Source: Enterobacter sp. SA187 (GTDB taxonomy: Bacteria; Pseudomonadota; Gammaproteobacteria; Enterobacterales; Enterobacteriaceae). From it: a DNA stretch of 64,000 bases. A model generated the notes under the pieces. That model searched no databases, was not told the DNA's origin, and saw only the letters and a list, made by a program, of their open reading frames with translations. The stretch covers positions 4,278,001-4,342,000 of the forward strand of contig NZ_CP019113.1 in assembly GCF_001888805.2 (NCBI RefSeq). Reading direction: 5' to 3'. Below, piece by piece: positions 43,304 through 52,609 of the stretch. The translations under genes were made by a program, and so were the position numbers. Every line of letters begins with the position of its first letter. Within the stretch, counting starts at the first letter, position 1.

Positions 43304-46300
43304 TTATCCCAGTTGCTTACGGGCGTTACGGAAGATACGCATCCACGGGCTGTCCTCGCCCCAGTTTTTCGGGTGCCAGGAGTTGCTGACGGTACGGAAT
43401 ACGCGTTCCGGGTGCGGCATCATCAGCGTTACGCGACCGTTTTCCGAGGTCACGGCGGTGATGCCATTCGGCGAGCCGTTCGGGTTAGCCGGATAGGTCT
43501 GCGTCACCTTGCCGGTGTTATCCACGAAACGCAGCGCCACCAGGCCTTTGCTTTCCAGCGCCGCCAGATGGGCGTCATCGCGCACTTCCACACGACCTTC
43601 CCCGTGAGAAACGGCAATCGGCATCTGCGAGCCGACCATCCCCTGCAACAGCAGAGACGGGCTTTGCGTCACTTCCACCAGGCTGAAGCGGGCTTCAAAA
43701 CGGTCGGAGTGGTTACGCACAAAGCGCGGCCACAGATCGCTGCCAGGGATCAGTTCGCGCAGGTTGGACATCATCTGGCAACCGTTACATACCCCCAGCG
43801 CCAGCGTCTGCGGGCGATGGAAGAAGGTTTCGAAGGTGTCACGTACGCGGCTGTTGAACAGAATGGATTTTGCCCAGCCTTCCCCTGCCCCCAGCACGTC
43901 ACCGTAGGAGAAACCGCCGCACGCCACCAGCGCCTGGAAATCATCCAGACCGGTACGGCCCGCCAGCAGGTCGCTCATGTGCACGTCGATAGCGTCGAAA
44001 CCGGCGCGGTGGAATGCCGCCGCCATTTCAACATGGGAGTTAACGCCCTGCTCGCGCAGTACCGCCACTTTCGGACGCGCGCCTGTCGCGATATATGGCG
44101 CGGCGATGTCCTCGTTGATGTCGAAGGAGAGCTTCACGTTCAGACCCGGATCGGCATCGTTGGCTTTTGCCTGGTGCTCCTGGTCAGCGCATTCCGGGTT
44201 ATCGCGCAGACGCTGCATCTGCCAGGTGGTTTCTGCCCACCACATACGCAGCGTGGTACGGCTTTCGCTGAACACCGGCTGTTGCCCGGCGGTAAGCGTA
44301 AAGCGATCTCCCGTTACGGCCTTGCCCAGGTAGTGCACGCAGTCCGCCAGACCGTGTTTGCTTAAAATGTTTTCCACCGATTCGCGGTCGGCGGCGCGGA
44401 TCTGGATCACCGCGCCCAGCTCTTCGTTGAACAGCGCGGCCAGGCGATCGTCCCCCAGCGCGGCAATATCGGCTTCAATACCGCAGTGACCGGCAAAAGC
44501 CATCTCTGCCAGCGTCACCAGCAGGCCGCCGTCAGAGCGGTCGTGATAGGCCAGCAGCTGGCGTCCCGCCACCAGCGCCTGGATGGCATCGTAGAAGCCT
44601 TTCAGCTGCGACACGTCGCGTACGTCCGCCGGTTTGTCGCCCAACTGACGATACACCTGCGCCAGCGCCGTTGCGCCCAGCGCGTTGTGACCTTTACCCA
44701 GGTCGATCAGCAGCAGGGCGTTATCGTCGGTGGAGAGCTGCGGCGTGATGGTATGGCGCACGTCTTCCACGCGGGCAAAGGCGGTGATCACCAGCGACAG
44801 CGGCGAGGTCATTTCGCGCTGTTCGTTGCCGTCCTGCCAGCGGGTTTTCATCGACATGGAGTCTTTACCCACCGGAATGGTCAGGCCGAGCGCCGGGCAG
44901 AGTTCTTCGCCCACCGCTTTGACCGCTTCATACAGCCCGGCGTCTTCGCCAGGGTGGCCGGCTGCCGCCATCCAGTTGGCGGAGAGCTTAATGCGTTTGA
45001 TGTCGCCAATCTGCGTGGCGGCGATGTTGGTCAGGGCTTCGCCCACCGCCAGACGGGCAGAGGCGGCAAAGTCCAGCAGCGCCACCGGCGCGCGTTCGCC
45101 CAGCGACATGGCTTCGCCATAGTAGCTGTCGAGGCTGGCGGTAGTCACGGCACAGTTCGCCACCGGCACCTGCCACGGCCCCACCATCTGATCGCGGGCC
45201 ACCATACCGGTGACGCTGCGGTCGCCGATGGTGACAAGGAAAGTTTTTTCCGCCACCGCAGGAAGATGCAGCACGCGGTTAACCGCCTCCGCCACGGTGA
45301 TGTTCTGACGGTTAAAGGCTTCGCCTGCCGCTTTTTGCGTCTGCACCGTGCGGGTCATTTTCGGCGTTTTACCCAGCAGCACGTCCAGCGGCATGTCGAT
45401 AGGCTGATTGTCGAAGTGGCTGTCGGCCAGGCTTAAGTGCATCTCTTCGGTGGCTTCGCCAATCACCGCATAAGGGGCGCGCTCGCGACGGCACAGGGCA
45501 TCGAACAGCGGTAACTGATCGGCGGCGACCGCCAGCACATAACGCTCCTGGGATTCGTTACACCAGATTTCCAGTGGGCTCATGCCCGGCTCATCGCTGA
45601 GGATTTTGCGCAGATCGAACCGACCGCCGCGGTTGCCGTCGCTCACCAGTTCCGGCATGGCGTTGGACAGACCGCCCGCGCCGACGTCATGAATAAAGAG
45701 GATTGGGTTAGCCTCGCCAAGCTGCCAGCAGCGGTCGATCACTTCCTGGCAACGACGTTCCATTTCAGGGTTGTCGCGCTGGACGGAGGCAAAATCGAGA
45801 TCCGCGTCGGACTGGCCGGAGGCCATAGAGGACGCCGCGCCGCCGCCCAGACCGATATTCATCGCCGGGCCGCCCAGCACGATCAGTTTCGCGCCAACGT
45901 TGATCTCGCCTTTTTGCACATGATCGGCGCGAATGTTGCCGATCCCGCCCGCCAGCATGATCGGCTTATGATAGCCGCGCAGCTCTTCGCCGTTGTGGCT
46001 GTTCACTTTTTCTTCATAGGTACGGAAGTAGCCGTTCAGCGCCGGGCGACCGAATTCGTTATTAAAGGCCGCGCCGCCAAGCGGGCCGTCGGTCATAATA
46101 TCCAGCGCCGTCACGATGCGATCCGGCTTGCCGAAATCTTCTTCCCACGGCTGTTCAAAGCCCGGAATACGCAGGTTGGAAACGGAGAAGCCCACCAGCC
46201 CGGCTTTCGGCTTCGCGCCGCGCCCGGTGGCGCCTTCATCACGAATTTCACCGCCGGAGCCGGTTGCCGCGCCCGGCCACGGCGAGATCGCCGTCGGGTG

Positions 46301-47191
46301 GTTATGGGTTTCCACTTTCATCAGGATATGCGTCGGCTCCTGGTGGAAGTCGTAGCGCCCTTCTTCGTGGCTGGCGTAGAAACGCCCCACCTCTGAACCT
46401 TCCATCACGGCGGCGTTGTCTTTATAGGCCGACAACACGTGATCCGGGGTCTGTTCAAAGGTGTTCTTGATCATTTTAAACAGCGATTTCGGCTGCTGTT
46501 CGCCGTCGATCACCCAGTCAGCGTTAAAGATCTTGTGACGGCAGTGTTCGGAGTTCGCCTGGGCGAACATATAGAGCTCGATGTCGTTCGGGTTGCGGCC
46601 CAGACGGGTAAAGGCATCGAACAGGTAGTCAATTTCGTCTTCCGCCAGCGCCAGCCCCAGACGGAGGTTGGCATCGTTCAGCGCCTGACGCCCCTGCCCC
46701 AGCATATCCACGCTGGAAACCGGCGCAGGCTGGTGATGGGCAAACAGCTGCTGCGCGTCATCAAGCGCCGCGAACACCGTTTCCATCATGCGGTCATGCA
46801 ATTCGTCCGCCACGGCCTGCCACTGTTCCACGCTCAGTTCAGCGGCGTCAACATAATACGCCACACCGCGCTCAAGGCGGCTGATCAGCGCCAGCCCGCA
46901 GTTGTGGGCGATATCGGTGGCTTTGGATGACCAGGGTGAAATGGTGCCGGGACGCGGCGTCACCAGGATCAGTTTGCCTGCCGGGGTATGGCTGGCGAGC
47001 GCCGGGCCGTATTGCAGCAGACGCGCCAGTTGGGCGTGTTCATCGGCAGTTAACGGGGCGGTGAGATCGGCAAAATGGACATACTCGGCGTAAATGTTGC
47101 TTACAGGAAGGTCGGCCGCCTGAAAACGCGCCAGCAATTTGTTGATACGGAAGGCAGACAGGGCAGGCGAACCACGCAGAATTTCCATCAT
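43304..47191 (-). CDS. purL: Phosphoribosylformylglycinamidine synthase
   Basis: 1295 aa, identical in length to E. coli. Start MMEILRGSPALSAFRINK is conserved; a long upstream extension (to 47356) would run through the promoter and is rejected. Synthetase domains include WPGAATGSGGEIRDEGATGRG and PVGKDSMSMKT; the C-terminal glutamine amidotransferase has LGVCNGCQMMSN with the catalytic Cys. It makes FGAM from FGAR, glutamine and ATP in purine synthesis. Confidence 0.99.
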   Translation of the reverse strand: MMEILRGSPALSAFRINKLLARFQAADLPVSNIYAEYVHFADLTAPLTADEHAQLARLLQYGPALASHTPAGKLILVTPRPGTISPWSSKATDIAHNCGLALISRLERGVAYYVDAAELSVEQWQAVADELHDRMMETVFAALDDAQQLFAHHQPAPVSSVDMLGQGRQALNDANLRLGLALAEDEIDYLFDAFTRLGRNPNDIELYMFAQANSEHCRHKIFNADWVIDGEQQPKSLFKMIKNTFEQTPDHVLSAYKDNAAVMEGSEVGRFYASHEEGRYDFHQEPTHILMKVETHNHPTAISPWPGAATGSGGEIRDEGATGRGAKPKAGLVGFSVSNLRIPGFEQPWEEDFGKPDRIVTALDIMTDGPLGGAAFNNEFGRPALNGYFRTYEEKVNSHNGEELRGYHKPIMLAGGIGNIRADHVQKGEINVGAKLIVLGGPAMNIGLGGGAASSMASGQSDADLDFASVQRDNPEMERRCQEVIDRCWQLGEANPILFIHDVGAGGLSNAMPELVSDGNRGGRFDLRKILSDEPGMSPLEIWCNESQERYVLAVAADQLPLFDALCRRERAPYAVIGEATEEMHLSLADSHFDNQPIDMPLDVLLGKTPKMTRTVQTQKAAGEAFNRQNITVAEAVNRVLHLPAVAEKTFLVTIGDRSVTGMVARDQMVGPWQVPVANCAVTTASLDSYYGEAMSLGERAPVALLDFAASARLAVGEALTNIAATQIGDIKRIKLSANWMAAAGHPGEDAGLYEAVKAVGEELCPALGLTIPVGKDSMSMKTRWQDGNEQREMTSPLSLVITAFARVEDVRHTITPQLSTDDNALLLIDLGKGHNALGATALAQVYRQLGDKPADVRDVSQLKGFYDAIQALVAGRQLLAYHDRSDGGLLVTLAEMAFAGHCGIEADIAALGDDRLAALFNEELGAVIQIRAADRESVENILSKHGLADCVHYLGKAVTGDRFTLTAGQQPVFSESRTTLRMWWAETTWQMQRLRDNPECADQEHQAKANDADPGLNVKLSFDINEDIAAPYIATGARPKVAVLREQGVNSHVEMAAAFHRAGFDAIDVHMSDLLAGRTGLDDFQALVACGGFSYGDVLGAGEGWAKSILFNSRVRDTFETFFHRPQTLALGVCNGCQMMSNLRELIPGSDLWPRFVRNHSDRFEARFSLVEVTQSPSLLLQGMVGSQMPIAVSHGEGRVEVRDDAHLAALESKGLVALRFVDNTGKVTQTYPANPNGSPNGITAVTSENGRVTLMMPHPERVFRTVSNSWHPKNWGEDSPWMRIFRNARKQLG

Positions 47192-47255
47192 AAGTCTCTC
47201 GTCTTTAGCGCGTCGGTGACGCTTTACGTATGCGCAAGGTGGGGAAAACGGGCAC

Positions 47256-47294
47256 ATTATAGAGAATAGTGAGCGCCGACGAAACCGTTTGCGT
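47256..47294 (-). promoter_or_regulatory. purL promoter with PurR operator
   Basis: TATAAT (47256-47261, minus) is the -10. The 16-bp box ACGAAACCGTTTGCGT at 47279-47294 differs by one base from the PurR consensus and covers the -35 region, so purine-loaded PurR would block polymerase. Confidence 0.75.
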
Positions 47295-47457
47295 GGAAAT
47301 AAAATCGGCGCAGTTTTTGCGCCGCTGCGCCTGCCGCTTTGCGAATTAGTTGCCAACTGCCTTATTGTTAAGCAAAATGCCGCTCATCCTTCATCACGCA
47401 TTATTGTTATCAGGGCAGCATCTACTCAGGACTCGCGCGGCGCAGAGAATTAACTAA

Positions 47458-49023
47458 TTGAAAAAATTAAAGCTTAATTATCTGCTTATCGGCATCGTTA
47501 CCCTGCTGCTGGCAGCGGCGCTGTGGCCTTCCATTCCCTGGTCAACTAAAGCCGAAAACCGCATCGCCGCCATCCAGGCGCGCGGTGAGCTGCGCGTCAG
47601 CACCATTGTCTCCCCGCTGACCTGGTCTTCTGTGGACGACAAGCCTTCCGGTCTGGATTACGAACTGGCGCAGCAGTTTGCCGATTATCTGGGCGTGACG
47701 CTGAAAGTGACGGTGCGCCAGAATATCAGCCAGCTGTTTGACGATCTCGATCATGATCGCGCCGATATGCTGGCCGCCGGGCTGGTGTATAACAGCGAGC
47801 GCGTGCGTAATTATCAGGCCGGGCCAATCTACTATTCCGTCTCGCAACAACTGGTATACCGGGTGGGCAGCTATCGCCCGCGCTCGCTCGCGGAAGTGAA
47901 CGCCTCGCAGCTGACCATTGCGCCGGGGCATGTCGCCATCAACGACTTGCAGGCGCTGAAAGCGCAGAAATTCCCGGATCTGAGCTGGACGGTGGATGAA
48001 AAACTCGGCACCAGCGCCCTGCTGCAACAGGTGGCAGACGGTAAGCTGGCGTACACGGTGGCGGATTCTGTCGCCATCAGCCTGTTCCAGCGGGTGCATC
48101 CGGAACTGGCGGTGGCGCTGGATATCAGCGATGAGCAGCCGGTAACCTGGTTTACTCACAAAGACAGCGACAACACCCTGTCTGCGGCGATGCTCGATTT
48201 CTTTAACGATATCAATGAAGACGGTACCCTGGCGCGGCTGGAGGAGAAGTATCTCGGCCACGGCGAGGGCTTTGACTATGTCGATACCCGCTCCTTCCTG
48301 CGGGCGGTGGACAATGTGCTGCCGGAACTGCAGCCGCTGTTTGAGAAATACGCGCAGAATATTGACTGGCGGCTGCTGGCGGCAATTTCGTATCAGGAAT
48401 CCCACTGGGACACCCAGGCCACCTCGCCCACCGGCGTGCGCGGCTTAATGATGCTGACCAAAAACACTGCCCAGAGCCTTGGCCTGAGCGATCGTACCGA
48501 TGCTGAGCAGAGTATCAGCGGCGGCGCGCGCTATTTGCAGGACATGATGGGCAAAGTGCCGGAGACGGTGCCGGAAGAAGAGCGTATCTGGTTTGCGCTA
48601 GCGGCCTATAACATGGGTTACGCGCACATGCTGGACGCCCGCGCGCTGACCGCCCGCACCAAAGGTAATCCGGACAGCTGGTCTGATGTTAAGCAACGCC
48701 TGCCCTTACTGAGCCAGAAGCCCTGGTACAGCAAACTCACCTATGGCTATGCGCGGGGTCACGAGGCCTATGCCTATGTGGAGAATATCCGTAAGTATCA
48801 GATAAGCCTGGTAGGGTATTTGCAGGAGAAAGAGAAACAGGCGGCGGAGGCATTGCGTCTGGCGCAAAGCTATCCGATCGTGGAGATAGAGGAACTGGAT
48901 GCGCCTCAAGAAGGCGTGCTGCCTTTCAGCGCGTTTTCCCCGGCGGAGGTGCTGGGCCATTCCCCGCTGATACTACCTCAGGCTCCGGCGCAGCTGCCGC
49001 CGGTGCAAAAACCCGCGCCTTAG
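47458..49023 (+). CDS. mltF: Membrane-bound lytic murein transglycosylase F
   Basis: 521 aa. It starts with TTG (47458), as I recall for E. coli, followed by KKLKLNYLLIGIVTLLLAA, an uncleaved anchor or signal. The first domain resembles solute-binding proteins (GLDYELAQQFADYLGV, LLAAG-type loop). The second is an SLT domain with catalytic Glu in ISYQESHWDTQATSPTGVRG and AAYNMGYAHMLDAR. It cleaves glycan strands to 1,6-anhydro products at the outer membrane. It diverges from purL and its end overlaps tadA by 4 bp on the opposite strand. Confidence 0.96.
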   Translation: MKKLKLNYLLIGIVTLLLAAALWPSIPWSTKAENRIAAIQARGELRVSTIVSPLTWSSVDDKPSGLDYELAQQFADYLGVTLKVTVRQNISQLFDDLDHDRADMLAAGLVYNSERVRNYQAGPIYYSVSQQLVYRVGSYRPRSLAEVNASQLTIAPGHVAINDLQALKAQKFPDLSWTVDEKLGTSALLQQVADGKLAYTVADSVAISLFQRVHPELAVALDISDEQPVTWFTHKDSDNTLSAAMLDFFNDINEDGTLARLEEKYLGHGEGFDYVDTRSFLRAVDNVLPELQPLFEKYAQNIDWRLLAAISYQESHWDTQATSPTGVRGLMMLTKNTAQSLGLSDRTDAEQSISGGARYLQDMMGKVPETVPEEERIWFALAAYNMGYAHMLDARALTARTKGNPDSWSDVKQRLPLLSQKPWYSKLTYGYARGHEAYAYVENIRKYQISLVGYLQEKEKQAAEALRLAQSYPIVEIEELDAPQEGVLPFSAFSPAEVLGHSPLILPQAPAQLPPVQKPAP

Positions 49024-49523
49024 CGCGCGTCTGTCGCGCCCTTTTTCAACGCTTTTTTCTCGGCCCGCCGCGCCCGGAAAAAGGCGCTCAGCATACCGGC
49101 GCACTCCTCGCCAAGAATGCCTTCCATAATCTCCACCCGGTGATTCATACCCGGATGGTGCAGCACGTCGATAAGGGATCCTGCCGCGCCGGTTTTCGCA
49201 TCCCGCGCGCCGAAGATCAGCCGCCCGATGCGGCTGTGCACCATTGCGCCTGCGCACATCACGCACGGCTCCAGCGTCACATAGAGCGTGGTATCCAGCA
49301 GACGGTAGTTTTGCTGTACCAGCCCGCCCTGCCGCAGCGCCATAATTTCGGCGTGGGCGGTGGGATCGTGACGGCCAATGGGCCGGTTCCAGCCTTCGCC
49401 AATCACCTGGTTATTGTGCACCAGCACCGCGCCAACCGGTACTTCCCCTTCATCCCAGGCGCGCTGAGCAAGCGTAAGCGCATGGCGCATCCAGTATTCA
49501 TGGGTCAATTCAGCGTCGGACAA
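49020..49523 (-). CDS. tadA: tRNA adenosine deaminase
   Basis: 167 aa. Zinc ligands and proton donor are visible: His57 and Glu59 in TAHAEIM, and Cys87 and Cys90 in EPCVMCAGA. It converts A34 to inosine in tRNA-Arg(ACG). Length equals that of E. coli; convergent with mltF. Confidence 0.98.
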   Translation of the reverse strand: MSDAELTHEYWMRHALTLAQRAWDEGEVPVGAVLVHNNQVIGEGWNRPIGRHDPTAHAEIMALRQGGLVQQNYRLLDTTLYVTLEPCVMCAGAMVHSRIGRLIFGARDAKTGAAGSLIDVLHHPGMNHRVEIMEGILGEECAGMLSAFFRARRAEKKALKKGATDAR

Positions 49524-49583
49524 GTTATAGCACTCCAGTGATAAAAGCGGGGCGCATTATACACAGTCGCTATGTATCAGGCA

Positions 49584-50219
49584 CTATTCGAGTTGCTGGA
49601 GTTCGCCGCGCGGCGTAACGCGCCAGCGATGCTGGCAGAAGTAAAGCAGGGGGTTGTCCTGTTTGCTGTCGCTGTAACCGCTGTACAGCCGCAGCGGCGT
49701 GCCGATTTTGCGCTCCAGCTGCACCACTTTTTCATGGCCGAGGCAGCGCATGGTCAGCACCCAGCCGCCGTAACGGCGATGGACCTGGCTTGCGATCAGA
49801 TTGACGCGCGGCAGCCAGGGGGTATCGAAATAGACCTGCTCCACCAGCGGCTGCGGCGAACCGGTGATCAGCCAGATGTCGGCGTCGGAGGCGGCAAGAT
49901 AGTTGGTAAGACGGTCCTGCACCACGGGGAACGCGGTGACTTTGGTGCGAAACCAGGCGACAAACTCCTTTTCCAGCTGTTTCAGGCGCGCTTCGCTGTG
50001 CCCCCAGGTACAGCCCCATAACAGCAGGCTCATCGGCCAGCGCGCGGCGCGTCCTTTGATCAGTAACGCGCCGCCGATAATGGGCAGCAACGGCAGAACG
50101 AGCAGCGCATTCAGTGGCTGACGACGCAACATGTAACGCAAGAAGGTACCAAACATATCCTGCTGATGCAGTGTGCCATCCAGGTCAAAAAAAACGACAC
50201 GACGCTCGCTGTTAGCCAA
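49584..50219 (-). CDS. pgpC: Phosphatidylglycerophosphatase C
   Basis: 211 aa HAD-family phosphatase with motif I VFFDLDGTL (the nucleophile Asp), motif II LITGSPQPL and a late SDSKQDNPLL motif. A hydrophobic segment at about 35-55 fits membrane association. It removes phosphate from phosphatidylglycerol phosphate. The start lies 3 bp after murP on the same strand, so it may be transcribed with the mur genes, unlike in E. coli. Confidence 0.93.
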   Translation of the reverse strand: MANSERRVVFFDLDGTLHQQDMFGTFLRYMLRRQPLNALLVLPLLPIIGGALLIKGRAARWPMSLLLWGCTWGHSEARLKQLEKEFVAWFRTKVTAFPVVQDRLTNYLAASDADIWLITGSPQPLVEQVYFDTPWLPRVNLIASQVHRRYGGWVLTMRCLGHEKVVQLERKIGTPLRLYSGYSDSKQDNPLLYFCQHRWRVTPRGELQQLE

Positions 50220-50222
50220 ACC

Positions 50223-51587
50223 TTACTCCTCTGGATCGTTGAACCCTAAAAGCCAGGTAAAGAGGAACCCGGCAATAACCGCCACTAAATAGCCTAACAG
50301 ATAGAGCACGACTTTTCCGGTCACTATCGTTAATGCCAGCGGTAAACCGGAAATTCCGAAGGTGATCACTGTCGCCACTTTAAAGTAGCTGATCAGCGCC
50401 CCGCCCACGGCACCGCCCAGACAAGCCCCGAGGAATGGCTTGCCGAGCGGCAGGGTGACGCCAAAAATCAGCGGTTCGCCAATACCCAGCAAACCTACCG
50501 GCAGCGCCCCTTTACAGAGCTTTTTCAGGCGGCTGTTACGGGTTTTCATCAGCACCGCGATAGCCGCGCCCACCTGGCCTACGCCCGCCATAGAGAGGAT
50601 CGGCAACAGCGCGTTATAGCCGTGGGCCTGCACCAGCTCGACGTGGATCGGCACCAGCCCCTGATGCAGCCCGGTCAGCACCAGCGGCAGGAATGTCCCG
50701 GCCATGATCGCGCCCACCAGGAAACCGCCGCGATCGATAGCCCAGGACGCACCGTGGGCGATGGCTTCGGAGATCCAGCCGCCAAGCGGTTGCAGCGCCA
50801 CTATGGCAATCGCGCCGGTGATGAGCGTGGTCAGCAGCGGGTTAAGGATCAGCTCAATAGAGCCGGGAAGCAGCGCGCGCAGGCGCTTTTCGATCCAGCA
50901 CATCAGCGCCACCACCAGCAGCACGGCGATCACCCCGCCGCGTCCCGGCTGGAGCTGTTCCCCGAACAGGGTAATTTGCGCCAGCTGCGGGCTGGACAAA
51001 ATCCCCGCCATGACGCCGCCCATTGCAAGCGATCCGCCGAACACTTTCGCGGTATTCACCCCCACCAGAATGTTCATGATGGCAAACACCGCACTGCCGA
51101 AAATCGCCAGCAGACCGAGCAGGTTGGGATACTGGGTCGCCACGTCGCCAACAATATCCGGGCGCTTGAGGATATTAATGATGCCGGTGATAAGCCCCGA
51201 GGCGATAAAGGCCGGAATAAGCGGAATGAAAACGTTCGCCAGCATGCGCAGCGCATCGCTCATCGGCGCTTTGTATTTGCTTTTGGCCTGGGCTTTGTTG
51301 CGCTCAACGTCGTCGGTCACCGGCGTGTCGCCTTTAGCCCCCATCAGCGCTTTCATAGCATCCACTACCTGCGCGGCCCTGCCAGGCCCGACAATCAGCT
51401 GGTGCTGCTCCCCCTGCTTCACATAGCCGCTGACGCCGGGGAGTTGTTTTAAACCGGCAATATCCAGCAGCGCATCGTCGTGCACTTCGACGCGCACCCG
51501 CGTCATACAATTTTCCAGACGCGAAATATTCTGCTGCCCGCCAATGCCCCGCAGGATCTCACTGGCCAGCGTTGTGGTTTTATCCAT
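50223..51587 (-). CDS. murP: PTS EIIBC for N-acetylmuramic acid
   Basis: 454 aa, with EIIB at the N-terminus (phospho-Cys27 in RLENCMTRVRVEV) and a C-terminal EIIC with about 10 hydrophobic segments (GLHQGLVPIHVELV, LGIGEPLIFGVTLPLGKPFLGACLGG-type motif). No EIIA, so Crr would supply phosphate. The pairing with murQ 10 bp upstream and the divergent RpiR gene identifies it as the MurNAc importer, yielding MurNAc 6-phosphate; by sequence alone a sucrose/glucoside PTS would be possible. Confidence 0.88.
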   Translation of the reverse strand: MDKTTTLASEILRGIGGQQNISRLENCMTRVRVEVHDDALLDIAGLKQLPGVSGYVKQGEQHQLIVGPGRAAQVVDAMKALMGAKGDTPVTDDVERNKAQAKSKYKAPMSDALRMLANVFIPLIPAFIASGLITGIINILKRPDIVGDVATQYPNLLGLLAIFGSAVFAIMNILVGVNTAKVFGGSLAMGGVMAGILSSPQLAQITLFGEQLQPGRGGVIAVLLVVALMCWIEKRLRALLPGSIELILNPLLTTLITGAIAIVALQPLGGWISEAIAHGASWAIDRGGFLVGAIMAGTFLPLVLTGLHQGLVPIHVELVQAHGYNALLPILSMAGVGQVGAAIAVLMKTRNSRLKKLCKGALPVGLLGIGEPLIFGVTLPLGKPFLGACLGGAVGGALISYFKVATVITFGISGLPLALTIVTGKVVLYLLGYLVAVIAGFLFTWLLGFNDPEE

Positions 51588-51597
51588 ACCCGCCTCG

Positions 51598-52491
51598 TTA
51601 ATTTTCTAATGCTGCGCGTAAAAAGCCCTGGTGCGCCGCGAGTTTTGCCCGCGCGGCGGCGGCATCCAGCCCGCTGAGGATCATCAGGATCGCTGGTTTG
51701 ACGTCATAGTCGGTTTGTTTGAGGATCGCTTCGGCTTCGCTGCGTTCCGCGCCCGTGGCTTCCACCACCATGCGGCAGGCGCGATCCACCAGTTTGACGT
51801 TAGTGGCCTTCATATCCACCATCAGGTTCTGATAGACCTTGCCGAACTTCACCATCGCACCGGTGGAGATCATATTCAGCACCAGTTTTTGCGCGGTGCC
51901 GGATTTCAGGCGTGTGGAGCCGGTCAGCGCTTCCGGCCCGACCACCGGGGAGATGGCAATATCGGCGATCTGCGCGATTGGCGAGCCGGGATTACAGGAG
52001 ATCGCCACCGTAGTACAGCCGAGGGTACGGGCATACTTCAGCCCGCCGATGACATAAGGCGTGCGCCCGGAGGCGGCCAGCCCGACCACCAGATCCTCTG
52101 CCTTCAGGTTCAGCGCCTGTAAATCGCCCTCCCCCAGCAGCGGATCGTCTTCCGCGCCTTCCACCGCTTTAAGCAGCGCCCCCGGCCCGCCGGCAATCAG
52201 CCCGACCACCAGCCCATGCGGTACGCCAAAGGTGGGCGGACACTCAGAGGCATCCAGCACCCCCAGCCGCCCGCTGGTGCCCGCGCCCATATAAATAATC
52301 CGCCCGCCGGACTTCAGGGCGGCGGCGGCGGCATCCACCGCTTTCGCCACCTCGGGTAATGTTTCTTTCACTGCCAGGGCGACCAGCGTATCCTGTTGAT
52401 TAAAACGGTTAACCAGTTCGATGGTCGACAAGGCATCTAAATCCATTGTCTGTGAATTGCGTGTTTCTGATACCAGTAAGCCAAGATTCAT
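51598..52491 (-). CDS. murQ: N-acetylmuramic acid 6-phosphate etherase
   Basis: 297 aa SIS-family etherase. Signatures MGAGTSGRLGVLDASECPPTFG and GLAASGRTPYVIGGLKYA contain the catalytic Glu and sugar-phosphate loop. It splits MurNAc 6-phosphate into GlcNAc 6-phosphate and D-lactate. It is the first gene of murQ-murP. The sequence differs noticeably from E. coli MurQ while keeping all motifs, and the locus is different, so it may be a separate orthologue group. Confidence 0.94.
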   Translation of the reverse strand: MNLGLLVSETRNSQTMDLDALSTIELVNRFNQQDTLVALAVKETLPEVAKAVDAAAAALKSGGRIIYMGAGTSGRLGVLDASECPPTFGVPHGLVVGLIAGGPGALLKAVEGAEDDPLLGEGDLQALNLKAEDLVVGLAASGRTPYVIGGLKYARTLGCTTVAISCNPGSPIAQIADIAISPVVGPEALTGSTRLKSGTAQKLVLNMISTGAMVKFGKVYQNLMVDMKATNVKLVDRACRMVVEATGAERSEAEAILKQTDYDVKPAILMILSGLDAAAARAKLAAHQGFLRAALEN

Positions 52492-52530
52492 ATTTCGACC
52501 TCAAGAATTTTTTATTCACTTTAACCGCGG

Positions 52531-52557
52531 CATGATGGAATATTATATTCATTCATG
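52531..52557. promoter_or_regulatory. 27-bp palindromic operator between murQ and murR
   Basis: Around a single central T at 52544 the arms CATGATGGAATAT and ATATTCATTCATG pair at 11 of 13 positions, with a perfect inner GAATAT/ATATTC. It sits in the 118-bp divergent gap and is the likely MurR operator controlling both directions. Confidence 0.6.
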
Positions 52558-52609
52558 CGAGCGGAATGTGTAATTTGCAACCATTGTCACATTTTGTCGG
52601 GGAGAGCCT

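Noticed and set aside
47192..47356. N-terminal extension of purL
   Set aside because: It would read through the -10 and PurR operator; the MMEILRG start matches the family.
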